64,000 nucleotides of DNA. Origin: Amaranthus tricolor. Lineage: Eukaryota > Streptophyta > Magnoliopsida > Caryophyllales > Amaranthaceae. A model generated the notes under the pieces. It made no database searches. It saw only the letters and a list, made by a program, of their open reading frames with translations, and was not told the origin of the DNA. The first letter of the stretch is position 1. Each line of letters opens with the position of its first letter. Positions 10,624-22,340 of the stretch are shown one piece after another. The DNA lies in assembly GCF_026212465.1 (NCBI RefSeq), contig NC_080049.1, positions 21,034,194 to 21,098,193 on the forward strand, written 5' to 3'. Position numbers and translations under genes: made by a program.

Positions 10624-12117
10624 CTAGGAAGCAGGGGCATCTCCATCAATATATTCTGTTTCCACCTCCACTGTGTCCAATTTAGCACCAAGACGAGCCT
10701 CCATTTGAGTCATCTGGTCAGCTAATGAGGCTAGGGAAACACGAATCTCATCTTGAAATTTGAAGAAGCGATCCTGCAAATCATCAAGCTTGAGGAGAAT
10801 GGAGTATAAGGGGGCAGTAGGAACGGTTGCCTGATCAAAGCTTTGTCTGTGAAATGATGGTGGTGGTGATCTTGGTGTTGGTGATGGTGGTGGTGGAGTG
10901 GTTGGCTTTGGTGAGGGAAAACTATTGGGTTCAGCCCTAGAGTCATCATCAAGAGTAACTTCAGGTCCCATCCCCTTGTCTTCTTCCTCCTTATCAGAAG
11001 GAACAACCTCCTGTTCCTTAACTCCAGCTCCTTCTTTCTCCTGTTCCTCCTTTTCAACTTCTTTTTCCTGTTCCTCCTTCTCCACTTCTTCCTCTACTTC
11101 CTGTTCCTCCTTTTCCTTCCCCTCTTCCTCCTGTTCCTCATCATCAGAATCAATTTCAATCTGTTCCACAGCATTTTAAAGGATCCCTTCCTCATTTAAT
11201 TTAAGGCGCAAGTTATTCAAACATTTTGCACCTATCATGTTACTGGGACCCATAGGAAAACTGTATTCTCCAAGTGGAACACCAAATTTTGAGAAAATCC
11301 AGGACAATAAACCACCATAGCCTACCATACATCTTTTGGCTATACAATCATTTAAATGCGAAATCATCAAGGAAGGAAAATTAATCTTTATATTGTTCAC
11401 CATACAGTAAATCAAAGTGGCATCTCGAAGACTTATCTCACTACGTTTTGAATTTCGTGGTAAAATAAACCTTCGAGCAATGTTGTAAAGTAACTTGTGT
11501 AAGGGGGACAAAACATTGTGACTCACTTTACCTCTCTTTTGCCTAACACCTAAACATCTCCAAACATCCTTTTCATCAATCCCAGAAAACGCAATTTTTG
11601 ACCCAACATAATACACATCAAAGCCAGTGGCTGGTACTCCTAGCCACTGTCCTAACGTCATACTATCAAACTCAATTTTAATTTCTTTAATTGAACTTGA
11701 ACAGACTCCATCATTAATAGAAAAGTTAGAGATGAACTCACGCATAATTTCTGGGTAAATGGGATTGCAGCAGTAATCGCACATGAGTGATTCCCAATGT
11801 TGAGTTTGTAGAATTTTGTGAAATTGAGGAAAGTTTGTAGTCTCATACCACTCTTTGTCAAGGCCAAAGCCAACTGACATTTCTTTGGAAAGTTCCTCAG
11901 CGTTTAAGTAGTGGGTTACCTTCATTTTCTTTACAGAACGTGTTGGAGGTTTCTTGGATCCTCTTGATCTCTTACTGCTTGCATGTATTTTCGGGGAGAT
12001 GGGGGTTCCCTCCGGTTCTTTTGATGAAGACTCAGGCTTAGGAGTGTGAGAAGGTGGGTAGATGACTTGAAGAGGTACAGGTTGCTTCATTTTAGGGTTC
12101 TGGTTTTTGATTTTCAT
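10624..12117 (-). pseudogene. SIRE downstream ORF (plant transposon protein domain), one in-frame stop
   Basis: Minus strand, same sense as pol and about 500 bp behind it. The first part (12117-11176, 313 codons) has a Pro/Ser/Lys-rich head followed by a globular region resembling the plant-transposon-protein domain found in many plant LTR elements (PF20167 type; LRDATLIYCMVNNIKINFPS, GYGGLLSWIFSKFGVPLG). TAA at 11178-11176 stops it. The same frame then stays open to 10624 with an acidic Glu/Lys repeat block, a Pro-rich linker and a C-terminal coiled coil (LDDLQDRFFKFQDEI, QMTQMEARLGAKL). Total would be about 497 codons. The position is where SIRE elements carry an envelope-like ORF, but I see no convincing signal peptide or transmembrane segment. 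The single stop in a very young copy may be a fresh mutation or a readthrough site. Confidence 0.7.
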
Positions 12118-12614
12118 GGAAGTTTTGGAAGAGAAGAGAAAGTATAATGGAGAAAATGACGGTTTGGGGTTGAGTGAAAGGGAAAGGGTAATGATTATGA
12201 AGTGAAGGATGGAACGTGAGGGAGTGGGTTTATTTGTGAGAGGTGACGGTTACTAAATGTTCCATTTTCCTTAGTTATGCATTTTGATACAGAGACACGA
12301 AATGGAGACAGATGAATTTGATGATCCAACTCCTACTTCCCAAAAAAAATTGCTGGAGAAAAAAAATTTATATATAATTTTTATTTTTTATTTTATTTTA
12401 TTTTTATTATATATTTATAATAAGAGAATGATAATATTATGCTACTACCGTTTCATCAAAATAATCATGCAATCATAAGAACATTCAAAGTATATTCCCT
12501 TAAAAAATGCGTACCTGATCCTTTCGATAATTGATCTTTCAATCAAGTTTATTGTGGTTGATTGATCATTTTCAATTTTTGTTTTGTCTCTAAGAATCAT
12601 ATATGATACTTCCT
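12118..12614 (-). other. Spacer between SIRE pol and the downstream ORF
   Basis: About 500 bp, very AT-rich around 12350-12430, without an ORF of note. It presumably serves as leader for the downstream ORF. Confidence 0.5.
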
Positions 12615-15600
12615 TTAATGCAGCTTGATCATGCCAAGTTCCAATCTCATTTTCTCATGCTGTTCCCTTGGAAGCGGTTTGGTCATGATATCTGCTATTT
12701 GCTCGTTAGTGTTTACATGCTTAACAATAATATTTTTATTTTCAACATTATCCTTAAGAAAATGATGCCTAATATGGATGTGCTTTACTCGTGAGTGATG
12801 TACTGGATCTTTGGATATGCATATGGCACTGGTATTATCGCAATAAATAGGAACACATGCATACTTAATACCAAAGTCTCTTAGCTGCTGCTTTATCCAT
12901 ATCATTTGGGAACAGCAAGCTGCTGCTGCTACGTACTCAGCTTCAGCAGTTGATAATGCAACAGTGTTTTGTTTCTTGGAGCTCCACGAAACTAAACATG
13001 AGCCAAGAAATTGTACCATACCTGACGTGCTTTTTCTATTAACAAGATCTCCTGCATAATCTGCATCACTAAAGCCTTTCAAATCAAAGACATCACTTTT
13101 AGGATAAAATAATGATAAATCATCTGTTCCCTTTAGATATCTCAAAATACGTTTTACTGCAGTTAGATGTGATTCTTTAGGGTTAGATTGAAATCTTGCA
13201 CATAAACCAACACTAAATGAAATATCGGGTCTACTAGCAGTTAGATATAATAAAAATCCAATCATGCCTCTATACATAGTTTGGTCAATATTTGTTCCAT
13301 TTGTATCTTCATCTAATCTTACATTAGTAGCCATGGGTGTATGGTTGGTTTTAGCGTTATTCATGCCATATTTCTTAAGAAGTTCTTTTATATATTTTTG
13401 TTGATGAATAAAGATACCATTAGCAGTTTGTTTAATTTGCAAACCAAGAAAGAAATTTAATTCTCCCATCATGCTCATTTCAAATTCAGTGCTCATAAGG
13501 TTAGCAAATTCTTTACATAGCAATTCATTTGTGGCACCAAAAATAATATCATCAACATATATTTGAACAACTAATATATTGGAACCTTTATTCTTAAAGA
13601 ATAAGGTTTTATCAATTTTACCTCTAATAAAGTCATTTTGAATCAAAAACTTTGATAGTCTTTCATACCATTGCCTTGGAGCTTGTTTCAACCCATAAAG
13701 AGCTTTATCAAGCTTATAGACATGATCAAGACACGAGGTATTCTCAAAGCCAGGCGGTTGTTCAACAAAAACTTCTTCATCAAGAAAACCATTCAAGAAA
13801 GCACATTTCACATCCATTTGATATAATTTAAAGTTCATAAATGCAGCAAAAGAAATTAAAATTCTAATAGCTTCTAACCTTGCTACTGGAGCAAATGTCT
13901 CAGTATAATCAATACCTTCTTGTTGATTGTACCCTTTGACCACGAGCCTTGCTTTGTTTCTTATAATTATTCCATGCTCATCTAGTTTGTTCCGAAATAC
14001 CCATTTCAAACCAATTACCTTCTTGTGTTTCGGTTTGGGTTCTAAATGCCATACTTTGTTCCTTTCAAATTCGTTCAATTCATCTTGCATGGCTACGACC
14101 CATTCCGAATCCCTTAGAGCTTCTTCGTGATTTTTGGGTTCAAGTGATGATAGGAACGCAAAATGTGCACAAAAGTTTCTCATTTGAGATCTAGTTTGTG
14201 TTCCTTTATTTAAGTCACTTACAATCAAATCAAGAGGATGGTATTTTTGATATCTCCAAGGTTTTGGCATAAAATCTCTTGTGGGAACAGTAGCATGTTC
14301 TGGTTCATCAGCTTGATTAACATTCTGTTCAGCTACTGGATTGTTCTGCTCATCTGTGGGAACAGCTGGATTGGGAACAGTCTGCTGTTCCTGATGTTCT
14401 GGCAGTTCCTGAACTTGATCAGTACTTTCTGCTTCTGCTGGAACCGGCTGTTCACCAGCTGTTTCTTGATCATGCACTTTCAATTCTTCATCATCTTCTT
14501 CTAAATTTGCAAGACCTATCTTAAAATTATTTGTATCCTGTTCACTTGACAAAAAGTTAGTTTCATCGAAAATTATGTGAACGGATTCTTCCACACTCAT
14601 TGTTCTTTTGTTATAGACTCTATATGCCTTACTTTGAGATGAGTAGCCAAGAAATATTGCTTCATCACTTCTTTCATCAAATTTACCTATATTCCGTTTT
14701 CCATTAACATGTACAAAACATTTGCAACCAAACACACGAAAATAGGCAATATTTGGTTTAACACCTTTAAACAGTTCATAGGGTGTCTTAGAAGTGATTG
14801 GTCTTATCAATACTCTATTTAAAATATAACATGCAGTATTAACAGCCTCGGCCCAAAAATTTCTAGGTAAACCACTAGCAATTAACATAGTTCTAGCCAT
14901 TTCTTCTAAAGTTCTATTTTTCCTTTCTACAACACCATTTTGTTGTGGTGTTCTAGGGGCGGAAAAATTGTGACTTATTCCATGTTCATTGCAATAACTC
15001 ATAAAGCTTGAATTTTCAAATTCTTTACCATGATCTGAGCTTATGTGAACAATTTGATTATTGGTAGATTTTTGTATTTTGTTAGCGAAAGAAACAAACT
15101 CATTAAAGGCTTCATCTTTACTAACTAGAAATAAAGTCCATGTAAATCTACTATAATCATCAATAATAACAAACACATATCTCTTGCCACTACGGCTTTG
15201 TATTCTCATAGGTCCACACAAATCCATGTGTAATAATTCAAGCGTTTTTGAGGTGGTCACAACATTCTTTGGTTTAAAAGATGACCTTACTTGTTTTCCT
15301 TTGGCACAAGGATCACATATTTCATCTTTAAGGAATTTTATAGATGGTAGTCCTCTAACTAGGTCTTTAGATCTTAATGAATTAATCAATGAATAACTAG
15401 CATGACCTAGACGCTTATGCCAAAGAAGTGGGTCGTCTTCTATAACACTTAGACACGTTAGACTGTTTCTGGGAACAGTGTCCAGGTCCACTACATAAGT
15501 GTTCCCTTTTCTGTTTCCCTCAAGAATGATGTTTCCAGTGTCATTCCTAGAAATAATGCACTTTTCAGAAGTAAAGTTTACAGAGTTACCCTTATCACAA

Positions 15601-15833
15601 AATTGAGAAATACTAAGTAAGTTGTGTTTCAAATTCTCGACTAAAAATACATTATCAATGGCGTGGGAACATGACCTTCCAACCTTTCCTTTGGCGATTA
15701 TCTCACCCTTCATATTGTCACTGAAGGTTACTGTTCCCCCATCATAGGCTTCAAGTGAGAGAAATTTAGATTTGTCACCCGTCATATGCTTGGAACACCC
15801 ACTGTCGAGATACCATGAGCTGTTCCCCCTCAC
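12615..15833 (-). CDS. SIRE pol polyprotein, open and apparently complete from protease on
   Basis: 1072 codons with no internal stop. Domains in order: protease ([12 protein letters not shown], active-site Asp near residue 10), GAG-pre-integrase zinc site ([11 protein letters not shown] ... CDPCAKGK), integrase core with D ([10 protein letters not shown]), D ([10 protein letters not shown]) and E ([15 protein letters not shown]), Ty1-type reverse transcriptase ([15 protein letters not shown], catalytic IYVDDIIFG) and RNase H ([41 protein letters not shown]). It cleaves, copies and inserts the element in virus-like particles and the nucleus. The listed start is a GTG only because the frame is open upstream to a stop at 15860; there is no plausible ATG at the protease, so expression must come by fusion from gag, which lies in another frame here. 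Confidence 0.9.
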   Translation of the reverse strand: MRGNSSWYLDSGCSKHMTGDKSKFLSLEAYDGGTVTFSDNMKGEIIAKGKVGRSCSHAIDNVFLVENLKHNLLSISQFCDKGNSVNFTSEKCIISRNDTGNIILEGNRKGNTYVVDLDTVPRNSLTCLSVIEDDPLLWHKRLGHASYSLINSLRSKDLVRGLPSIKFLKDEICDPCAKGKQVRSSFKPKNVVTTSKTLELLHMDLCGPMRIQSRSGKRYVFVIIDDYSRFTWTLFLVSKDEAFNEFVSFANKIQKSTNNQIVHISSDHGKEFENSSFMSYCNEHGISHNFSAPRTPQQNGVVERKNRTLEEMARTMLIASGLPRNFWAEAVNTACYILNRVLIRPITSKTPYELFKGVKPNIAYFRVFGCKCFVHVNGKRNIGKFDERSDEAIFLGYSSQSKAYRVYNKRTMSVEESVHIIFDETNFLSSEQDTNNFKIGLANLEEDDEELKVHDQETAGEQPVPAEAESTDQVQELPEHQEQQTVPNPAVPTDEQNNPVAEQNVNQADEPEHATVPTRDFMPKPWRYQKYHPLDLIVSDLNKGTQTRSQMRNFCAHFAFLSSLEPKNHEEALRDSEWVVAMQDELNEFERNKVWHLEPKPKHKKVIGLKWVFRNKLDEHGIIIRNKARLVVKGYNQQEGIDYTETFAPVARLEAIRILISFAAFMNFKLYQMDVKCAFLNGFLDEEVFVEQPPGFENTSCLDHVYKLDKALYGLKQAPRQWYERLSKFLIQNDFIRGKIDKTLFFKNKGSNILVVQIYVDDIIFGATNELLCKEFANLMSTEFEMSMMGELNFFLGLQIKQTANGIFIHQQKYIKELLKKYGMNNAKTNHTPMATNVRLDEDTNGTNIDQTMYRGMIGFLLYLTASRPDISFSVGLCARFQSNPKESHLTAVKRILRYLKGTDDLSLFYPKSDVFDLKGFSDADYAGDLVNRKSTSGMVQFLGSCLVSWSSKKQNTVALSTAEAEYVAAAACCSQMIWIKQQLRDFGIKYACVPIYCDNTSAICISKDPVHHSRVKHIHIRHHFLKDNVENKNIIVKHVNTNEQIADIMTKPLPREQHEKMRLELGMIKLH

Positions 15834-15850
15834 TTGGACCTGTAAGATAA

Positions 15851-16802
15851 TTAATTGTTATTTATAGGAACCCAGACTTTCTTGGGTTCCTTGTCGATCT
15901 TACATGAATCATATTTATCAATTTGAATGTTATCGACATAGTTTCTGTTAGAGACAGTATACTGTTCCCTTTTGGTGCACTGTTCCTTCAGATGGCCAGC
16001 TTTACCACAGAAGGTACAGTACCTGTCTCTAGGAAGATCAACGTAAGCTTTCTTACTTTTGTTATTCTTAAAATATTTTAGGCCTTGTGATTTCTTACTT
16101 TTAGCATCTAGAATCCATTTGGGAGTTATTTTGATTTTCCCTTTTTCTCTTGAATTTAATTCAAGATTGTCATTGTTGTTACGGTTGGATTCCGAATTCA
16201 TTTTTAAATACTGAAATTCATTACATAAATCTTTGGTAGATGCATCTATCAATTCCTTATTTAAGCCTAATAATTTGTATTGCGATAGCTCAATGTTAAG
16301 AATAACATTTTCCTTCTTAAGTCTCTCCATATTTTCCTTTAGGATTATATTTTGGTCCAACAAACCGAAAAATCTGTTTTGGACATCATGTCTAAAGGTG
16401 TTTATGTATGAGACATGGTCTTTGCTTACCTTAAGTTCCTTTTCTAACTTGAGACACTTATCATTGCAATTTTCAAGTTTAACTTGTGTCTCTTTTAACA
16501 ACTCTTTTAATTCATTTTTACTTAGATTGAATGAATGGTCAGAAAATGAATTAGAAATATTTACCTGCTTCTCCTTGCCTTTATGCGTAGCCATGAGACA
16601 TAGGTTTGGGAACAATTTCATTGTTGGAGTTAGTAGTGGTTACCTCAAAATCTCCGATTTCTATGACTCTCCAAACTTGATAATTTTCCGCTTTAATGAA
16701 GATCTCCATCCTATTTTTCCAATATGTATAGAATTTTCCATCGAACATTGGCGGTCTTTGAGTTGAATACCCTTCTTCCATTCGCTCGTTCATAATTGAC
16801 AT
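15851..16802 (-). pseudogene. SIRE gag with internal deletion and frame change
   Basis: The N-terminal piece (16802-16581) has the Ty1 gag start typical of SIRE elements (RPPMFDGKFYTYWKNRMEIF) and stops soon after a PKPMS motif. The second piece (to 15851) is in a different frame. It carries a coiled coil (LKELLKETQVKLENCNDKCL) and a zinc knuckle CTFCGKAGHLKEQC, ending just before pol. The capsid core normally found between these parts is absent. The junction is near 16590, consistent with an internal deletion that also shifts the frame. The gag stop (15853-15851) lies beside the start of the open pol frame, so gag and pol are one base out of register. Confidence 0.85.
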
Positions 16803-16856
16803 TTTTAGGGAACACCAGAATCTGCCCTCAGGGTTTCCTGATCTTCTGGGAACAGG

Positions 16857-16868
16857 GCTCTGATACCA
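16857..16868 (-). other. Primer binding site (initiator Met tRNA) of the SIRE element
   Basis: Minus strand reads TGGTATCAGAGC two bases after the LTR, the standard Ty1 primer site complementary to the 3' end of initiator tRNA-Met. Confidence 0.95.
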
Positions 16869-16870
16869 AT

Positions 16871-18308
16871 TGTTGATTCAATTAGGAACGGGAACAACAA
16901 CAAGAGGGGGGGTGAATTGTTGTCGTTGCAAGTTTAAGCGATTGTGCCCTGTTTTTGCGGAATTATTCAAAATAAACAAAGCTTAAACTAAGAGCAAAAT
17001 AATAAGAGAGACACACGATTTTACGTGGAAACCTTTTGGGCCTAAACAAAAGGAAAAACCACGACCACTTGGGATTTCTAACAACTTCACTATGTTTAAG
17101 GCAATTAGTTACAATTACAATAAACACCTTACTTCACTCGAAGCGAAACAACTAGGCCAACTCTTCACTCTCTAATTGCTTTACTCAAAGCAACAAACTT
17201 AGCTTTACAATAAGCTAATCCTCTCTAGCTTCACTAAAAGCTATCTAACTTCCCCCTTAGACTCACCCGAGTCTAATTACATAAACTCTCAAAAACCCTT
17301 ACAAAAAGGATAGAAATTCTCTAAAATAAATCAAAGAGTTGCATCAAGAAAATATTATAATTTAATTGGCAATTTTGAGAACAAAATATTTCTTGTAAAA
17401 TCCAACAAAAACGTATGAAAAATACTTAAGCACAAAACGTTGGATTACTTTACTTCACTTAAAAAAAACGGAATTATCTTGCAATTTATAGAAAATAATA
17501 TCCCTAAGAAAATGGAATAATCCAATCCATCATCCCACTATCAAGAGATCATGGGAGTAATGTGGATTAAGCAAACACACGGTTATTTCCATAAGATTTG
17601 ATTAAGTCAAATCACACGTGTACATAAACAATAACCGCTGTTCCCTTAATAACCGCTGTTCCCTAAAGTAGCAGTTTCTTCAGTAGTAATTCCTGTTCCC
17701 CAAATTAATGGCTGGAACTTCATGCTATATTTAGAAAACGGTTAATCTTAGTGGGAATGATTGCTTGCTTATTTTTAGGAATAAAGACCGGTTAGAAAGA
17801 TTTGCTAAGACCAATTCAAAGTTAGTTAATTCTATTTTTAACAAATCCAGGATTTACTAAAAATAGATCCTAAAATAAAGGATCTTAACAAATAAATCGT
17901 GATTTCATTTTCTTTAACAAAAACGATTTGCCAATTAACTTTAATAAATTTTTACTGCAACAATTTAATTTAAAATACATTAACAAAAAAAAAAATTAAA
18001 ATATGATAACCAGAATTTTTAGTCAACGTAGTCAACCTTCAGCTCAGGAACAGTGTGCTGTCTCCAGACTTCAGTTTAGCTAGAACATCCAACTTGGGAA
18101 CAGTAGATCTGCTGTCTCCATTTTACATCCCAAGCGATATGCTTCTCCTAACCTCTTTTGAAACCTTTTGACATGTACGTTTCCATAAGCTAAGGCATAG
18201 GTACTATCAACGATCATAATCATAATCGGATATCGACCTGCACAATCTCTAAAAATATGTTCGCTTAAAATAAAGTGTAGTCATCATCAAAACTCAAGAG
18301 GTCCAACA
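16871..18308 (-). repeat. 5' LTR of the SIRE element
   Basis: 1438 bp, matching 8493-9931 except for a C/T at the CGGAACTATC site and one A fewer in an A-run. TATA motif at 17484-17491 and hairpin row at 17132-17243. On the minus strand this LTR would promote the element's RNA. Confidence 0.95.
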
Positions 18309-18329
18309 TCGGCAAAATCCTATTTGCAA

Positions 18330-18680
18330 ATCTTATAAAATTCAGTTTGGGGTCCATGAGTTCAAAAATATTCTAAGTTTTTCACAAAGATGTTTCCCAA
18401 CCGGGACATCGATAAGTCGGACCCCCAGGTTGGGGTCCCTGAGTTCAAAAAATATTCTAAGTTCACAAAGATGTTTCCTAACCGGGACATCGATAAGTCG
18501 GACCCCCAGTTTGGGGTCCCTAAGTCCAAAAATATTCTAAGTTATTTCCACTAAGATGTTCCCCAACCGGGACATCGACAAGTCGGACCCCTAGAATGGG
18601 GACTAAGGGCTGAAAATATTCTAAATATAAATCTCCTTGATGTCGCCTACACGTGACATCGGCAAGTCGTGCCCTCTGCT
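18330..18680. repeat. Tandem repeat of about 83 bp in the TAT 3' region (downstream block)
   Basis: Four copies of a unit ending ACATCGATAAGTCGGACCCC; core positions 18411, 18492, 18577 and 18661, a spacing of 81-85 bp. It lies just beyond the 3' end of the antisense gene. The same core recurs upstream of that gene. Confidence 0.85.
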
Positions 18681-18952
18681 ATTCCAAAGGCAAATGGCTA
18701 AAAGGATTCAGCAATATTCCGCGGGCTCAGACGAGAGAAGCCACGGCTTAACAAACAGAAGTTTGGACACCACGAATAAACTTTCCATACATTCAAAAAT
18801 ATATACATCAGAATATTCAAAGTACAAAATAGTTGAATGTTTGCAAATACCAAGTTACAAAATTACGACGAAACTATACAACTTCCAAAAAGGCGTCCAC
18901 ATCTTCCTCGGGAGCTTGACCCGACGGCAGAGGAGACTCAACCCTTCCCTCT

Positions 18953-21899
18953 TCAAGACTGGGGGTGAAGCTCACAATCTTCTACATTGAACGGCTCCAC
19001 CCCGATCTCGGACAGCTCTCGGGATAAGCCCTGGAGGTTTCTACCTTCATCAATGATAAGGTTGGATAAATCAAGACACAAACTCTCCAGGCTGGAGAGC
19101 GTCAAGTTTTCCGGGACATCCAATGCCGGAGGAGAAGAAAGATCCAACTGATCTAAGTCGAGGCATAAAGCCTCCTTCTCAGCCTCAGCATTCATCCTTT
19201 CGGACCAGGCCCTTTTCTCCTCTGCGTCCCAGACAGCGTCGACCAGCACTGCCGACTCACCTTCCAAGGCGGAAGCGAGGTTGGATAAGGCTTCACCCCC
19301 CTTCTGATTAGCAGTTTGCTGAAGGGAAGTAAAATCCATGCCCAACTCTACGGCGGCCAAGCGATACTTTTCGTCGCTAATCAGGGAACCGGCGTTCATC
19401 ATCTCCGCCGTCAGATCTCCAAGAAACTTCGACGCTTCCGGCTCATCCGAAAGTAGCCAGTCTCGAGCTATCCGGGCCTTCCTCGTTAGGCACAGTTTGT
19501 ACACCTTGGCCGCGGATAGAATCATCTTGAAGTGGGCGGAATCAGCCGACACTTGCTGCATAAGTTGCTGGTTCTGATGAACGAGCTTGGCGTGGGTATC
19601 CATCAGGAAGCCGACTTCATTGCCAAAGGTCGCAGACCTGTTGGAAGCAGCATCTAAGTTTTCGACGGTCTGATCCAGCTGCTTCCTCGCCCTTTCCCGC
19701 CATTGTTCGGTCCTGACCAAGCGTTCTTTCAGCTCAAAACACTTGGCCAGTTTCTCCTTTAAGCTCGGCAGGTCCTCCCGCAACTTTGATAATTCTTCGT
19801 TCAGCTCTTCGCATCGGGAGGTAAGGGCGGCCACAGTCTCCTGGTCCGCGGCACTTTGACGGTTGGTGTTGAGCTCAAAAGCCAACCGTATGAACGCCTG
19901 CAAAGGAACGACTATTAAAGTCTCTGGAAACATGAAGTAAGCATCACTAAGCATAAAGTAATTACCTCTGCCGCCGAAGCTTTCGCCTGACGCACCCTAT
20001 CACGTGGGGGTAAGGACTCTAGTAAGTCGACGTCCACCTTGCTGACTAGGTTGGACGTCGCCCTGTTAAAGCGAACGATCAGGCCCTTGTGCCCCAACTC
20101 CGGAAAGGGCGTCTCGTGTCGGAAAGGGGAAACTTCTCGACGACGATACACTTCAGCAAACTGCGACGAGGGAGCCGCGGAAGACTCCCCCACCTTCTCC
20201 TTCCCCTTGCTCGAGACTGGTAGTGGAGCGTCCAAGGGGGGCGACGCTTCCTCTTCAGCCGACCTCATTTGAAAGGGCACGGCTGTGTGGATGGTGCCCG
20301 CAGAGTTCCTCTTGGCCGAGCTCCCCTGGTGGGAAGAAGAATCTCTTTTTCTCTTCTTCTTCCCACTCTTTTTTGTCACCCCCCTCGTCTGCGGAGGAAT
20401 CACCCTCTTAGATTCATCGGGGATGTGAACTTGTCTCCTCTCCTCGAGAAGACGGAGAGCCTCCTGTTCCGAGGGCACGTCATCCAGGCCCTTCTCCACA
20501 GTCGTCGAGTCCTATCAAAAAGAAGAGAGGTCGATAAGCAAATCGGTTTAAAAAATAAAGAAAAATATCAAGTCCTTACCTTAGGGGGAGTTGGCAACGG
20601 CTTTTCCGCGACTCTCTGGGCGGCCCCTTGGGCGAATCGCATAACGCTGAATTTCTTCATCAGCTCCGGATTTTTCGCCCTTAAGTTTTGCTTGGCTATC
20701 CCTGAAAAACAAAGAGTTAGAAACAAAGTAAACCCGGTAAGATAGGGAGGGAGAAGTCAGTCAATCTTACTCCGATCAATAGCCAAGCTGATGCCGAATG
20801 CCGAGAGGAGGTTCTTATTCTCCAACTCGGAACGACCCGGAATCCAATTTAGCTGGACGTTCATGGGTTTCCTCCCTAGTTGAACGTCCATCTTTGCATA
20901 CTCGATAATCACCGCGTCGTCAAAAGAACATTGCGGGATTCCGTTGTTAAAGCCCGAAAGGTTGGGTTTAATGTCGAAGGAGGTCTTAATATTCCATCCC
21001 CCTGAGTTATATAAATACGCAAATTTCATCCTATACCCCTTCTGGTTATCGGGGAGTTCTTGGACTATCTTCAGCCCACGACGATGCGTAAAAGTAATCC
21101 AGCCGCAGCCATATGATTGTGAATTACATAGGCGGGCTCTAAAAATGTATCTGAAGGCAGTTAGTGTTGGTGGCACGGCCAAAACTTTGCATAAAATCAA
21201 AAAGACCACCATACACCCCCAAGCGTTAGGATATAGCTCGGGCACCGAAACATTTAACAGCTCTAACACCTCTCTAAAAAATGGGTGAAGAGGGAACCTA
21301 AGTCCTAGTTGAAAAGAAGGGAAGTAAGCAGCTATACAATAGGGGGGGGGGGGGGGAAACCTAACGGTGTCGTAATTCCCCTGTGTAATAATATTAATGT
21401 TCTCCGGCAAACCCCATTTCCGGGAGATGACTTCCCGTTGATTATCCAAATCTCTCTTGGTCTGTAAATCACCGAAGTAGTTTAGGGGCCCGCCGTCTGG
21501 AATATAGAATGGAGGAGGGACTGGCGCCGCGCTTTCCCTTCCGAAGGACTCGGAGGATCCTTCGATGTTTTCCATATCTACATACAACAACCCTTCCAGG
21601 TCAGGATTTATTCGCGGCAAGTAATTAGGGAAGAAAGCAACGCTCACTTCCCAAGGAGCAGTTTTCATTATCTCCGGGGGGTATACAGAGGACACGGACG
21701 ACTCTTCTCCGGCTTTTACTGGTTCGTAATGTGGGGTAATTCTCACCGAACTACTTTCGTCCGAATCATTCATTAATAACCCCTTTTTATTAAGACGTCT
21801 ACGTACTATCAAAGGAGTTTCCGGCAAGTTAGTAGGGTTAATGTCTGAGTTAGCTATGTTCTCTTGAGTCGCCGCGACATCCATGTTAACAAGAGTCAT
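18953..21899 (-). CDS. Spliced antisense gene inside the TAT element (PF04195-like plus coiled coil), about 913 aa
   Basis: Minus strand, opposite to the element. My model has four exons: 21899-20771, 20701-20580, about 20511-19966, and 19897-18953. Introns start GTAAGA, GTAAGG and GTAATT and end CAG, TAG and CAG; lengths are about 69, 68 and 68 bp. Frames join exactly and the total is 2742 bp, 914 codons with the stop. Exon 1 carries a region resembling the 'putative gypsy type transposon' family (PF04195; FPLHPFFREVLELLNV, PNAWGCMVVFLILC). Exon 3 is basic with a Lys-rich, possibly nuclear-targeting tract; exon 4 is a long coiled coil (LSKLREDLPSLKEKLAKC). Antisense ORFs are known in TAT relatives such as Grande and Retand. 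Their function is unknown, and this one is undamaged although gag and pol are broken. The 15-base C run coding five prolines (21342-21356) is a likely sequencing or mutation hotspot. Confidence 0.75.
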
Positions 21900-22340
21900 A
21901 AAGTAGTAGGCGAAACTTGTAAAGAATAGAGACTAAATTTATAAAATGAATTCAAAGTCCTAGGCTAACATTCAAGAATAATTTGAAGAAACTCAAGAAC
22001 AAGTCGAAGAAATTTAAGAACAGTTTGAAGATTAACTTGAAGAAATTCGAAGATCTGGGAAAAAGTTTGAATACCTTTGAAGAAAGTTGGAGATTTGTCA
22101 GAAACTTGATGAAGATCTGTCAGATATCTTGAAGATCTTAAGAATTTGTCAGAAGTTTAAAGGAAGGATGAAGATTGTCAGAGCGTCTCTTTCTACTTTC
22201 TCTTCCCAACAATGTAAAAATTTTAAGGAGGTAATGAGGATTAAGTGAGAGGGAACTGTTCCAACCGCCTCATTTATAACAGCAATAAATGCCTTTGGGA
22301 CTTGAATACATTAAATGGAAAGGAGAATCCCAAACGAGAG
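21900..22340 (-). other. Leader/promoter interval of the antisense gene
   Basis: Non-coding. From about 21960 to 22170 it is built of irregular repeats of TTGAAGAA or CTTGAAGA (plus strand), a low-complexity purine-rich stretch. A TATA-like motif is at 22272-22279. Confidence 0.5.
22272..22279 (-). promoter_or_regulatory. Candidate TATA box of the antisense gene
   Basis: Minus strand TTATAAAT, about 375 bp before the ATG at 21899. The interval holds many TTCTTCAA-like repeats, which would form a long leader. Confidence 0.45.

Larger units (their letters stand above)
8493..18308 (-). mobile_element. Nested Ty1 SIRE/Maximus-type LTR retrotransposon
   Basis: 9816 bp on the minus strand, flanked by TCGGC duplications, inside the TAT element. 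On the minus strand the order is 5' LTR (16871-18308), initiator-Met tRNA primer site, gag (internally deleted), pol (protease, integrase, reverse transcriptase, RNase H: the Ty1 order), a further ORF region, polypurine tracts, 3' LTR (8493-9931). Long LTRs, a long sense ORF region behind pol and repeated polypurine tracts are traits of the SIRE (Sirevirus) group. By eye I find one substitution and one 1-bp A-run difference between the LTRs, so the insertion is very young. The gag deletion suggests it was mobilised by proteins from another copy. Confidence 0.95.

Noticed and set aside
10898..11179. Ser-rich ORF on the plus strand
   Set aside because: Exact complement of the acidic Glu/Lys repeat of the SIRE downstream ORF; a low-complexity shadow.
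12615..15833. Reading SIRE pol as an autonomous gene starting at GTG 15833
   Set aside because: The GTG is simply the first start-like codon in an open frame; Ty1 elements make pol as part of a gag-pol product, and gag here is defective.
18330..18680. Regular 83-bp repeats resembling a CRISPR array
   Set aside because: Nuclear plant DNA; the whole unit, not only a short repeat, is conserved between copies. It is a retrotransposon tandem repeat.
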